From positions 62,001 through 126,000 of the forward strand of contig JAYZFL010000022.1 in the NCBI GenBank assembly GCA_036336795.1: 64,000 nt of DNA, read 5' to 3'. The stretch comes from UBA822 sp036336795 (GTDB taxonomy: Bacteria > Gemmatimonadota > Gemmatimonadetes > Longimicrobiales > Gaopeijiaceae). Both the position numbers and the translations under genes were made by a program. Positions 43,606-52,354 of this stretch are shown in pieces (within the stretch, counting starts at the first letter, position 1; every line of letters begins with the position of its first letter). The notes under the pieces are model-generated. The model was given only the letters and a program-made list of their open reading frames with translations. It had not been told where the DNA came from and ran no database searches.

Positions 43606-44802
43606 TCAAATAAGGGCTTCCTGTAGCCCGAGCACAAGGTCTGGATAACGTTCGAACACCCACTGCGCTTCGTCCAACTCGAGACGCTCACGGTTGGTGT
43701 GAGCGAACCGCTCCTCTCCAGGTGCGAATCCTACCGTGGGGATCCCGAAGATACCATGCGACCAACCCCCGTCGGTGGCGAATGTCCACGGTCGCACGAC
43801 GGCCGGTCCTTCACCAAGCCGCTGACCCACCACCGACGCAGCAGCCCGCACTAAAGGGTCCGACGGATCCATGAGAAATCCTGGCGTGAAGAGATCTCTT
43901 TCGTGAGTCAGGCCCGTGTAGGTGGCCTGACTCTCCATAGCCACGCATACATCGATCGCAAATCCTTCATTCACGGTCCCAAGTCGAGCATCCAAGGCCT
44001 CACGTACGCGCTCGGTCATCGTCTCCGTGCCGATATCGGGGAGCACTCGCCAGTCCAGGACGACCGTCACTTCGTCTGGGATCACGTTCCTGCTCTCAGG
44101 GAGAACATCCAGGCCGGTGGCAACGATCGTTGAGGCACCAAGAACGGGATCCTCCGATTGGCCTCTAGCGAACTCTGCCACGACGTCGAGAACTCCGGGA
44201 ACTAGGTCAAGAGCGTTACTTGCTCGGTCCGGTGCAGAAGCGTGGCCAGCAACCCCGCGGATCACCACCTCAATCTCTCCCCGTCCTCGGTGCCCGATGC
44301 AGATATCGCCGTGGGTAGCCTCACCAATCACGACTGCACCGGGCGTTACCGTACCGGACTCCATCAGGTACTTCATTCCGAGTCCGCCACGCTCCTCAAA
44401 GACCGTATGGGCCACAATCACATCTCCGGGAGCCCGTCCCGCCAAGGCCGCAGCGGCGTAGGTCTGGATCGCTAGGGGTCCCTTGATATCCATTGCTCCA
44501 CGACCGTGAAGGTAGCCGTCCGCTATTTCCGCAGCGAAAGGAGGGTATGCCCACTCCTTATGATCCCCCTCCGCGACGACATCCATGTGGCTGTTCAGCA
44601 AGACGGGAGGTGCTGTCCCGGCACCCGGAACGACTCCGATGACATTTCCTACCTCATCGGTACGAATGCCACTGAATCCCAGAGACTCCATTTCAGAGAG
44701 GATGCGGGCGGCGACTTCACCCTCTTGGCCAGAGGGAGAGGGAATCCTTATGAGATCCTGAGCAAAAGCCAGGGTATTATCGAAAGTAACCTCTCTGGCC
44801 AT
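43606..44802 (-). CDS. M20-family metallopeptidase/deacylase
   Basis: 398 residues from the ATG at 44802, directly preceded by GGGAGGAGGG. Metal-site motifs of the M20 family: LLNSHMDVV, GRGAMDIKGPLA, catalytic FEERGGLG and VIGEATHGDI, and a C-terminal His in RFAHTNRERLEL. A dimerisation domain with GVAGHASAPDRASNALD lies in between. The family includes ArgE, DapE, carboxypeptidase G and YgeY-like hydrolases. The pattern is closest to ArgE/DapE/YgeY, and the exact substrate is open. It is followed on the same strand by the bS6-bS18 gene after 175 bases. Confidence 0.88.
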   Translation of the reverse strand: MAREVTFDNTLAFAQDLIRIPSPSGQEGEVAARILSEMESLGFSGIRTDEVGNVIGVVPGAGTAPPVLLNSHMDVVAEGDHKEWAYPPFAAEIADGYLHGRGAMDIKGPLAIQTYAAAALAGRAPGDVIVAHTVFEERGGLGMKYLMESGTVTPGAVVIGEATHGDICIGHRGRGEIEVVIRGVAGHASAPDRASNALDLVPGVLDVVAEFARGQSEDPVLGASTIVATGLDVLPESRNVIPDEVTVVLDWRVLPDIGTETMTERVREALDARLGTVNEGFAIDVCVAMESQATYTGLTHERDLFTPGFLMDPSDPLVRAAASVVGQRLGEGPAVVRPWTFATDGGWSHGIFGIPTVGFAPGEERFAHTNRERLELDEAQWVFERYPDLVLGLQEALI

Positions 44803-44829
44803 CCCTCCTCCCAAGCTATCCGTGGTCGT

Positions 44830-46947
44830 CTATCCGAACAGGCGGACTATCAATTCGACGAGACTTGAGATCTGGTCGGATGTGTCCAGGCCGTGAACAC
44901 GGACGAACCAAGGAGCCAAAACCAGTGAAACAACACTCATCAGTTTAATGAGGATGTTGAGGGACGGACCAGATGTATCCTTGAACGGATCGCCGACCGT
45001 GTCTCCAACAACGGCAGCCTTGTGAGGCTCCGAGCCTTTCCCACCGTACTCGCCCTTCTCAATCAGCTTCTTGGCGTTATCCCACGCACCACCGGCATTC
45101 GCCATGAAGAGCGCCATCAACACCCCCGTTACTGTGGCGCCGGCCAGGAGACCTCCGAGCGCCTCCACACCCAAAAACCTCCCCACCACAACTGGAGCGA
45201 GGACAGCTGTCACACCCGGAAGAATCATTTCCCGGAGCGCCGCATCGGTCGAGATAGCGACGCAACGGGCAGAATCGGGTTTCTCCGTGCCATCCATGAT
45301 TCCTGGGTGCTCATGGAATTGCCGTCGCACTTCCTCGACCATTCCCTGTGCTGCCCGACCGACAGCTTCCATCGTCAGGGCCGCGATGAAAAAAGGAAGC
45401 ATTCCCCCAATGAACAAACCGATGACGACTATCGGGTTCACTAGGTCGATCCCGGTTTCAGCCAACCCCACCTTAGTCGCGTACGCAGAAAAAAGAGCGA
45501 GGGCGGTGAGCGCCGCAGAGCCGATCGCAAACCCCTTCCCCTGCGCCGCGGTCGTGTTTCCAATAGAATCAAGGGAATCAGTGATGGCTCGAGTTTCTGG
45601 TCCAAGACCGCTCATCTCGCTTATCCCCCCCGCGTTGTCCGCGATCGGGCCATAGGCGTCCACTGACATCGTGACTCCGACCGTAGCAAGCATACCGACG
45701 GCGGCAATCCCGATCCCGTAGAGACCCGCTGATTGGAAAGAAGCGTATATGGCGATGCAGATGAGAAGCATGGGAACTGCGGTAGACTGCATGCCCACAG
45801 CCAATCCCGTAATTAGGTTGGTCGCCGACCCTGTCTCGCTGGCGGCCGCGATCTTCCGGACCGGCGCCATTGAAGTGTAATATTCGGTCACCAGCCCGAT
45901 CGCTGTACCTACCAGCGTGCCCATAACAATCGCCATCCACGGACCGAGCGCCGGATACGTTTGTCCATCCGAGACCATCTGAAAGTCCATGGATCGGACA
46001 ACGAAGAACATGATGAACAAAAAGATTCCGGCGGCGATGAAGGTCACGTTACGAAGAGCTGCCGCTGGATCCATACCCTCAAAAACCTTCATCATACCGA
46101 TTCCCAACAAAGACGCGAGAAGCCCAATCATTACCGTGAGGATCGGCAGAGCGACGGCATTGCCCACGTTCCCCACCAGTGAAGCAGAGCTCGCACCTAT
46201 GGCGATCGTGGCGATTACCGAGCCCACATACGACTCGAAGATATCGGCACCCATCCCCGCTACGTCACCGACATTATCACCGACGTTATCCGCAATTGTA
46301 GCCGGATTTCGCGGATCGTCCTCAGGAATTCCGGCTTCGATCTTACCGACGAGGTCCGCACCCACATCGGCTGCTTTTGTATAAATACCACCACCTACGC
46401 GTGCAAATAGAGCGATTGAGCTCGCTCCCATGGCAAAGCCCGAGACGATTTCAGCGAATCGCATGTGTTCGGTAGTAGAGATAGCGCTAGCACCGTACAC
46501 CCAATACACGGCTCCGATTCCCAGCAGCCCCAGCGCGGCGACGGAAAGGCCCATCACTGCGCCACCGAAAAACGCCACGCGGAGAGCCTTCCCCGCTCCA
46601 TCCTGATTGGCAGCTGCTGAGGTTCTGACATTGGCCCTTGTCGCCGCGGTCATGCCAAAAAACCCTGCCATGACCGAACAGAGCGCACCGACGAGATATG
46701 CCAATGCGGTCTCCGTCGACACCGCCAAAGCTAGCAGAACAAAGACGACTGCTACAAAAACCCCCAGCATTGAGTATTCTCGGCGTAAGAACGCCATGGC
46801 TCCGTCGTGGATCTGTTCGGCCAGGTCTTCCATCACGGCACTTCCCGCAGGCTGACTTTTTACGTAGCGGTAGATGACGCCCGCAAAAGCCAAGCCCACA
46901 AGACCTAAAGCCCACGCCCAGCTAGAAATTGTTACGAATTCAGTCAT
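44830..46947 (-). CDS. hppA: Membrane-bound ion-pumping pyrophosphatase
   Basis: 705 residues with about 16 membrane segments. The substrate-binding sequence DDPRNPATIADNVGDNVGD is complete, as are GVTMSVDAYGPIADNAGG and GDTVGDPFKDTSGPS. It hydrolyses pyrophosphate and pumps H+ or Na+ out of the cytosol. In NTTAAQGKGFAIGSA the Ala and Gly sit where potassium-independent enzymes have Lys and Thr. It therefore looks potassium-dependent, a group that includes the Na+ pumps. Which ion is moved cannot be read with confidence. The start ATG has GAGGA upstream. Confidence 0.96.
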   Translation of the reverse strand: MTEFVTISSWAWALGLVGLAFAGVIYRYVKSQPAGSAVMEDLAEQIHDGAMAFLRREYSMLGVFVAVVFVLLALAVSTETALAYLVGALCSVMAGFFGMTAATRANVRTSAAANQDGAGKALRVAFFGGAVMGLSVAALGLLGIGAVYWVYGASAISTTEHMRFAEIVSGFAMGASSIALFARVGGGIYTKAADVGADLVGKIEAGIPEDDPRNPATIADNVGDNVGDVAGMGADIFESYVGSVIATIAIGASSASLVGNVGNAVALPILTVMIGLLASLLGIGMMKVFEGMDPAAALRNVTFIAAGIFLFIMFFVVRSMDFQMVSDGQTYPALGPWMAIVMGTLVGTAIGLVTEYYTSMAPVRKIAAASETGSATNLITGLAVGMQSTAVPMLLICIAIYASFQSAGLYGIGIAAVGMLATVGVTMSVDAYGPIADNAGGISEMSGLGPETRAITDSLDSIGNTTAAQGKGFAIGSAALTALALFSAYATKVGLAETGIDLVNPIVVIGLFIGGMLPFFIAALTMEAVGRAAQGMVEEVRRQFHEHPGIMDGTEKPDSARCVAISTDAALREMILPGVTAVLAPVVVGRFLGVEALGGLLAGATVTGVLMALFMANAGGAWDNAKKLIEKGEYGGKGSEPHKAAVVGDTVGDPFKDTSGPSLNILIKLMSVVSLVLAPWFVRVHGLDTSDQISSLVELIVRLFG

Positions 46948-47000
46948 CAGGGTCCTCTTGTGGATCGTATATCAAGGTGTCCTATACCTCTTTGCCCGGG

Positions 47001-47564
47001 TCACCTATTGAATTGGTTCATTGCCTCTTCGATGCCCTTACGTATCCAGACTTCGACGGCTCCGCTCAGTTCTGGAAGAAGCTTAATTACCATGTCTTGG
47101 TCGCCGCCCTCCATCGGAGAAAGTACCCAATCCGAGAGTTTCTCTTCTTGAGGTGCCTGACCAACACCCACTCGAAGGCGAGCGTACGATTCCGAAGCTA
47201 GCAAGGACGACACCGATCTCAGCCCTTTGTGACCGCCCGAGCCTCCCCCACGACGGAACCTTACTCGGCCGGGATCCAGAGTGGCATCGTCGACCACGAT
47301 CAAAAGATCGGAGGCCAAGTCGAATTCCGAGAGCACCTTCAATCCGACCAGTGCCGAGCCACTTCGATTCATGAATGTGGTCGGCTTGAGCAGCAGAACC
47401 GAAATATCTCCCACCGTACCTTTGGCGCGGAGACTTTCGCCTTCTTTCTCGAAGAAGCCGAAGCCCCAGTCGTATGCCAATCGGTCCAACACCCACCATC
47501 CGACATTGTGACGAGTGTCGTCGTACTCGGCCCCGGGGTTTCCGAGACCAGCAACTACTTTCAC
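47001..47564 (-). CDS. pth: Peptidyl-tRNA hydrolase
   Basis: 187 residues. Motifs: VVAGLGNPGAEYDDTRHNVGW with the catalytic His, KPTTFMNRSGSAL and VDDATLDPGRVRFRRGGGSGGHKGL in parts. It frees tRNA from peptides dropped by stalled ribosomes. The start is GTG at 47564, 21 bases after rplY, the usual partner (rplY-pth after prs). Confidence 0.95.
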   Translation of the reverse strand: MKVVAGLGNPGAEYDDTRHNVGWWVLDRLAYDWGFGFFEKEGESLRAKGTVGDISVLLLKPTTFMNRSGSALVGLKVLSEFDLASDLLIVVDDATLDPGRVRFRRGGGSGGHKGLRSVSSLLASESYARLRVGVGQAPQEEKLSDWVLSPMEGGDQDMVIKLLPELSGAVEVWIRKGIEEAMNQFNR

Positions 47565-47585
47565 CTGTCGTTATCCAGTTCGCGA

Positions 47586-48269
47586 TCAACTCTCGTCGTC
47601 TGTTTCCGCGTCGCCGGGAGAGGCTTCGTCGTCCGTTTCCACATCCGAGACTTCGCCATCTATCTCCTCGTCGAACTCCTCCTCCACTACCTCTTCTTCC
47701 TCTTCGATTCTCGGAGCCGAAACGATACACGCGGTCTGCTCCGGATCTGTTAAGAGTTCGACGTCCTCCTCCATTTTGATTTCGCCGACGTGTATCGAGT
47801 CCCCGATGTCTAACCGAATGACATCAATTTCTATGGACTTCGGAATCTTAGACGGGGTGCATTTGACGCGGAATTCGTGAAGAATGATCTCAAGTATACC
47901 ACCCTCTCGCACACCGTGGGGTGTGCCGACATAGTTCACTGGAATCTCCACCTCTAGAGCGACACCACGCTCAATGCAGAAAAAATCCACATGAACAATA
48001 CCCGGCCGGAACGGATGCATTTGGATTTCCCGCACCAGCGTCTCCATCTCTTCCTTATCTTCATCGATTTGAACGTTGATGATCGTATTCTCAACCGAAA
48101 TCGAGTGGAAGAGATGTAGTGCCTCTCTCGCGTCTATCGTGAGTGGTATCGACTCCTGGTCTTTGCCGTAAAGGATAGCCGGGACCTGACCCGCGGATCG
48201 AATTTTGCGTGCCGCACCCTTACCGCTCTCGTACCGACGCTTTGCCCTGAGTGCCGTCTTGCCCGTCAT
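47586..48269 (-). CDS. rplY: 50S ribosomal protein bL25, long CTC form
   Basis: 227 residues. The N-terminal 5S rRNA-binding domain shows ALRAKRRYESGKGAARKIR and GQVPAILYGKDQ. A second beta-rich TL5/CTC domain follows with ALEVEIPVNYVGTPHGVREGG in parts, and the protein ends in a strongly acidic tail of about 40 residues (EEEEEVVEEEFDEEIDGEV). The long form occurs in Thermus and Gram-positives, and CTC has been tied to stress responses. It lies in the conserved order prs-rplY-pth. Confidence 0.94.
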   Translation of the reverse strand: MTGKTALRAKRRYESGKGAARKIRSAGQVPAILYGKDQESIPLTIDAREALHLFHSISVENTIINVQIDEDKEEMETLVREIQMHPFRPGIVHVDFFCIERGVALEVEIPVNYVGTPHGVREGGILEIILHEFRVKCTPSKIPKSIEIDVIRLDIGDSIHVGEIKMEEDVELLTDPEQTACIVSAPRIEEEEEVVEEEFDEEIDGEVSDVETDDEASPGDAETDDES

Positions 48270-48318
48270 AATTTTGCTTTCAGTGGGTTATAATGCATGT
48301 ACTTGTTCGGGATATTAT

Positions 48319-48338
48319 AGGCCTAAACTCCTAGGCCT
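48319..48338 (-). promoter_or_regulatory. Hairpin at the prs stop codon with AT-rich downstream element
   Basis: AGGCCTA and TAGGCCT form seven pairs around a six-base loop that covers the prs stop. TATAAT follows at once on the minus strand, then a second AT-rich block. There is no T-run, so this is more likely an attenuator or an rplY promoter region than a full terminator. Confidence 0.4.
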
Positions 48339-49296
48339 CCGGAACCGGCTCGAAGAGCTTGCTGACCGATTTGTTGTCGTGAACACATCCGATGGCCTTC
48401 GCAAACAACTCCGCCACCGACAGTATTTTGAGGCCCTCGAAACGTCGGTCCTCTGCAACATGAATTGTATTCGTCACCACGAACTCCTCTAGGGGTGCGG
48501 CAGACAGTTTCTCGACCGCAGCGCCTGAAAGGAGAGCGTGTGTAGCCGCTGCAAACACCTGGTTCGCGCCGCGGTCTTTGAGTGCTTTCACCGCGTTAGC
48601 CAACGTGCCTCCTGTGTCGACCATGTCGTCCACGAGCAGGCAGGTCTTGCCATCTACCTCACCGACGACATTTAGCACTTCAGCCTCGTTTGCGGCTGGC
48701 CTACGCTTATCAATAATGGCGATAGTGGCGTTAAGCCTCCTCGCAAATCCCCTGGCCATCTTGGCCGAACCAACATCCGGTGCAACCACAACTAAGTCTG
48801 TTAATTTCTTCTGACGAAAGTACCCTGTCAGAACTGGAGCGGCGTACAGATGGTCGACCGGAATATCAAAGAACGCTTGGATCTGATGCTGATGGAAGTC
48901 CATTCCGATCACACGATCCGCACCAGCGGCCACCATCAGGTTCGCCATAAGTTTTGCACCAATCGCGACCCGCGGCTGATCTTTTCTGTCCTGTCGTCCG
49001 TAGCCGAAATAGGGCACGACAGCGGTGACCCGAGCAGCCGACGCCCGCACCGCAGCGTCGATCAGCAATAACAGTTCCAGCACGCTTTCAGCCGGAGTCA
49101 CTGTGGGTTGTATGATGAAGACGTCCCTTCCCCGCGCATTTCGATCAATACGCACGAAGATCTCCCCGTCTGCGAAATCCCGAATCCTAGCCGATTCAGG
49201 ATCTTCTCCGAGGATTTCTCCGATCTCTATAGCCAGCGGACGATTTGCTCGTCCGGCGATGAGGAGGAGTGGTCCTCTCCGAAAGGTGTCGTCCAT
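48331..49296 (-). CDS. prs: Ribose-phosphate pyrophosphokinase
   Basis: 321 residues from the ATG at 49296, which has GAGG just upstream; the open frame begins earlier at 49329. Seen motifs: LIAGRANRPLAIEIGE at the start, FADGEIFVRIDRNARG, PYFGYGRQDRKDQPR, MDFHQHQIQAFFDIPVDHL, and the PRPP loop LLVDDMVDTGGTLANA. It makes PRPP from ribose-5-phosphate and ATP for nucleotide, His, Trp and NAD synthesis. It has its own promoter at 49339-49367 and heads the prs-rplY-pth group. Confidence 0.96.
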   Translation of the reverse strand: MDDTFRRGPLLLIAGRANRPLAIEIGEILGEDPESARIRDFADGEIFVRIDRNARGRDVFIIQPTVTPAESVLELLLLIDAAVRASAARVTAVVPYFGYGRQDRKDQPRVAIGAKLMANLMVAAGADRVIGMDFHQHQIQAFFDIPVDHLYAAPVLTGYFRQKKLTDLVVVAPDVGSAKMARGFARRLNATIAIIDKRRPAANEAEVLNVVGEVDGKTCLLVDDMVDTGGTLANAVKALKDRGANQVFAAATHALLSGAAVEKLSAAPLEEFVVTNTIHVAEDRRFEGLKILSVAELFAKAIGCVHDNKSVSKLFEPVPEA

Positions 49297-49338
49297 AGAC
49301 CTCGTATCGCGTGAGACGCCTAACGGCAACAGCCAGGA

Positions 49339-49367
49339 AAGCTAGGCATTCGGGAATGCGACGTCAA
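49339..49367 (-). promoter_or_regulatory. Sigma-70-type promoter of prs
   Basis: TTGACG (49367-49362) and TAGCTT (49344-49339) are 17 bases apart on the minus strand, placing transcription start near 49332 and giving a leader of about 36 bases. TTTGGCGTTGACG and ATGCCTA are shared with the ffs promoter at the same spacing. Confidence 0.7.
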
Positions 49368-49403
49368 CGCCAAACGCCTTGTAATCCGGGGATTTTCAGG
49401 TGC

Positions 49404-51257
49404 CTATCGAAAGATCTCTACGACCCTTGTTTGAACCAAAGTCTCGCGGCCTCTCGTGGCAATCTCAAGGCGAAAAATGTACAAGCCTGGCTCCACACTC
49501 GGCGGGGTAACTTGGATTGACTTGAACCAAGGCCCAACCTCAGATGGACCCGGCTCTTTCCAAGTGATCCGGAGCGAGTCCTCACGGCTGCCAAAGCCCA
49601 ACCAACGCCCTATTCGTGGGAAGAACCCTTCCCCCTCTCGGTAGAAGCTCAACTCGAATTCGACATCTTCTTGTCGCCAACCGAGTCCGAACATCTCCCA
49701 CCCCAAAGCAATCCGTTCATTAGCTCGTAGCCGATTTGACGGCCTCATCATCGGGAGTGCCACATTGAAATCTTGTGGTAGGGATTCTCCCAGATCAAAC
49801 AGGATCAGATCAGAGAGAGTGGCCAGATCGTGGGGGATAGTGTCGGCTGAGATGCCGTGCCTGAGGCGTCCCGCCAAACCTTCCATAGGAGACCAGGCTT
49901 CCACACTCACAACATAGTCGCCTGCAGGAACTGTAAGCTCGAAAGCACCTTCGGAGCCTTCTCGACTTACTTCGTGAAATCTATCCTTTCTACCGACAAG
50001 AAAAAGACCAGCGCGCTCAGGTCCGTCCAACAGAGCAGGTTGAGGCCATGCAACAACATCTGTGGATTCGACCGGGAACCCACGTGTCTGAGAGGTCGCG
50101 ATGATTTCCGATTTTCGGTCAAGAACCTTCGGTATACGGATTGCCCCAGCCACTACGATCGAATCTCCGCGATGGAGGACTGCGACCTGCGCCTCTCCTG
50201 GAAAGAAGTCAGGGGCATAGGCCGCCACATGAGAGCTACGCGGACCGTCCTCATCCAGTATCCATGATCCGGGCTCAGCCTCCCAGGGTTTCTCGAGCAC
50301 CCGACCGGAGGGCACGAACTCCTTCCCACCGGAAAGTTGATGCCCGATGATGGTGTTTTCTGTACTCAAAGTTCCGACCTGGGACCGACTCCTCTCCCAA
50401 CCCCGATTCCATCCGTACCGAACCGTGATCTCCTCAAGGTCGTCTCCCCAACGCATCCCCCACACGCTCTCTGCGCGATCACTGATCTTGGAGAAAGTCC
50501 ATCTTGCGTAGTGTTCCGATTCCCGATCGTTTCCCGGCATGAGGTATAGAGGGTCGGCCAACATCCAAAGCTCAGATCGGACCCTTCCCTGATCTTTCTT
50601 TTCGGTGTCATCTAGCACATCCGAACCTCTCCCATCTAGCAGGACCCTAGGGTCCTGCCATTTAATGGCTTCTTCCGGACTCATGGATGCAAGACCCTCG
50701 CGGAAAGCCTCTAGCGCAGCCTCGTACAGTCCCGTTCCGTGAAGGGCGAAGCCCTCCAGAACAAAGCACCACCAGCGTTCGTGGATTGTGCAATTTTGGG
50801 TGAGACCAACTGCTTCGGTCCGGCGGCCTGCCTCGCTCAGATAGCGAATACGCTGGCCGAGAATCCATGCATCGCTAGGAAGTTGACCTCCGATCTCGGC
50901 AAGCTCCCGCAAGAGTAGGTCTCTTGCTTGAACGAGATCGGGAGAGTCAGGAACTGGCACCCAGTCGTCCTCTCCTTCGTGCCAGATACAGAGCCGTCCA
51001 ATCCTTTCTGTACAGGAGCTTCCGTGACCACTCAGCGTGTACGACAGGAGTTGGCGATGCTTCCTTTCGAATCGTGCCTGGGCCTCCTCCGCGAGCTCTC
51101 GAAGATCGGTGGAGTCCTCGCGAAGTGGAGATCGTGACTCTTGAGCCTGAGCAGGTTGGTTGCTCGGTGCCAGGGCTGCTTCGACAGGCACTCTATCGAA
51201 ACCAAATCCCCCTATAATCAGGAGGAGCACCATAAATCGGTTGGCGGCTCTACTCAT
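49404..51257 (-). CDS. Exported GWxTD-like protein of unknown function
   Basis: 617 residues. A signal peptide (FMVLLLIIGGFGF, cleavage near residue 28) sends it out of the cytosol. Residues 50-190 are helical, with TPR-like spacing (SEAGRRTEAVGL; GTGLYEAALEAFREGL) and several Cys. Residues 229-290 contain LWMLADPLYLMPGNDRESEH, then RWGDDLEEITVRYG and WERS. This resembles GWxTD-domain proteins, which are frequent in Gemmatimonadota and related lineages. The C-terminal half is a series of beta-rich segments that look like Ig-type or bacterial surface modules. Function unknown. It starts just downstream (minus strand) of tRNA-Gln. Confidence 0.65.
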   Translation of the reverse strand: MSRAANRFMVLLLIIGGFGFDRVPVEAALAPSNQPAQAQESRSPLREDSTDLRELAEEAQARFERKHRQLLSYTLSGHGSSCTERIGRLCIWHEGEDDWVPVPDSPDLVQARDLLLRELAEIGGQLPSDAWILGQRIRYLSEAGRRTEAVGLTQNCTIHERWWCFVLEGFALHGTGLYEAALEAFREGLASMSPEEAIKWQDPRVLLDGRGSDVLDDTEKKDQGRVRSELWMLADPLYLMPGNDRESEHYARWTFSKISDRAESVWGMRWGDDLEEITVRYGWNRGWERSRSQVGTLSTENTIIGHQLSGGKEFVPSGRVLEKPWEAEPGSWILDEDGPRSSHVAAYAPDFFPGEAQVAVLHRGDSIVVAGAIRIPKVLDRKSEIIATSQTRGFPVESTDVVAWPQPALLDGPERAGLFLVGRKDRFHEVSREGSEGAFELTVPAGDYVVSVEAWSPMEGLAGRLRHGISADTIPHDLATLSDLILFDLGESLPQDFNVALPMMRPSNRLRANERIALGWEMFGLGWRQEDVEFELSFYREGEGFFPRIGRWLGFGSREDSLRITWKEPGPSEVGPWFKSIQVTPPSVEPGLYIFRLEIATRGRETLVQTRVVEIFR

Positions 51258-51282
51258 CAGCGGTACGCAAGTTACGCAGGAG

Positions 51283-51353
51283 TTGGCCCGGATGGATTCG
51301 AACCATCACCGCCGGTGCCAAAGACCGGTGTCCTGCCATTAGACGACGGGCCA
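51283..51353 (-). tRNA. tRNA-Gln, anticodon UUG
   Basis: A full cloverleaf can be drawn: acceptor TGGCCCG/CGGGCCA, D arm GTC/GAC, anticodon stem CCGGT/ACCGG with loop CTTTGGC (anticodon TTG), and T arm GATGG-TTCGAAT-CCATC. Discriminator base A at 51283. CCA is not encoded; CTC follows. The CCA-adding enzyme at 57037 would be needed. U34 is a target of MnmA (26982). Confidence 0.95.
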
Positions 51354-51457
51354 TCAAGACGTGTGTACAACCGCTGCCAGACACCCAGGTCCGAGGCAGC
51401 GTATATCATCAATCCTATCCGGGCCTTCACATGCATTCAAGCCACTGTAAAGTGGAT

Positions 51458-52354
51458 TCACATATGGCCTTCTGGTTCGGGCTGTGACGCTAAGGCCTCG
51501 ACAACTGTGAAACGCACACCCTCCCTCCCCACAGCGAGAGACGCACAGGCTGATTTAGCGGCCGCTCCGTCATGAAACATCCCATATACCGCTGCCCCGC
51601 TTCCAGTCAATCGTGCGACGGATGCCCCGTTCCTTACAATAGCATCCCGGATCTCTGCCAGTTCCGGATAACGTCGGAAAATGGACGGTTCGAAGTCGTT
51701 GACAGCGTATTTGGTCAACCACTGAGATCGTCCAACCTCGTGACAGTCTAGAATAGACGGATCCCGTGAAATTCTGGATGGAAGCTCTCGGTAGGCGAGA
51801 GCGGTCGAAACGCTAACGGGGGGAAGGGCGAGGACCACATGAGTATCTTCCAAAGTCGGAACGGGCACTAACCTCTCGCCTCTCCCCCACGCCAGAGCGG
51901 CCCCAGAACCCTTGGTGAAGAAAGGAACATCCGATCCCAACTCGCCGGCAAGCTCCAGGAGCTGCGCACCGGAAAGAGGATCCCCCAGCAACACATTGAA
52001 AGCCCGGAGCGTAGCCCCCGCATCAGAAGAGCCCCCGCCGAGTCCGGCCCCCGTCGGGATATTCTTTCTGAGCCGGATCTTTGCACCGTCACTAGAATTG
52101 ACCCGGTCGATGAGTAACTGAGCAGCTCGATAGGCCAAATTCTCTTCCTCCGGGCCAAGGGCTGGACCTACCACTTCGACCGAGAGATCCCCGGAGGTAC
52201 GCTCCAGATGCACTTCGTCATAGAGACTCACTGCCGCAAAGAGGGTCTCGATTTGATGGTAACCTGAATCCTCCCTTGAGAGGATTCGAAGAAAGAGATT
52301 GATCTTTGCTGGAGCCCACACGCACACGGAAGTGAGCTTAGACAAGGTCTCCAC
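51458..52354 (-). CDS. ispE: 4-diphosphocytidyl-2-C-methyl-D-erythritol kinase
   Basis: 298 residues from GTG at 52354 (AGGA seven bases upstream). TTG at 52345 is another option, and the frame is open to 52402, all within the end of the preceding gene. GHMP-kinase motifs: APAKINLFLRILSREDSGYH, PTGAGLGGGSSDAGATLRAFN and the C-terminal ARLTGSGAAVYGMF. It phosphorylates CDP-ME in the MEP isoprenoid pathway, two steps after Dxr (3915). tRNA-Gln follows; prs, a common ispE neighbour, lies further downstream. Confidence 0.95.
   Translation of the reverse strand: METLSKLTSVCVWAPAKINLFLRILSREDSGYHQIETLFAAVSLYDEVHLERTSGDLSVEVVGPALGPEEENLAYRAAQLLIDRVNSSDGAKIRLRKNIPTGAGLGGGSSDAGATLRAFNVLLGDPLSGAQLLELAGELGSDVPFFTKGSGAALAWGRGERLVPVPTLEDTHVVLALPPVSVSTALAYRELPSRISRDPSILDCHEVGRSQWLTKYAVNDFEPSIFRRYPELAEIRDAIVRNGASVARLTGSGAAVYGMFHDGAAAKSACASLAVGREGVRFTVVEALASQPEPEGHM

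Noticed and set aside
51141..51575. 144-codon plus-strand frame across the tRNA-Gln gene
   Set aside because: The part reading GPDGFEPSPPVPKTG is the well-known false translation of a tRNA gene on the opposite strand.
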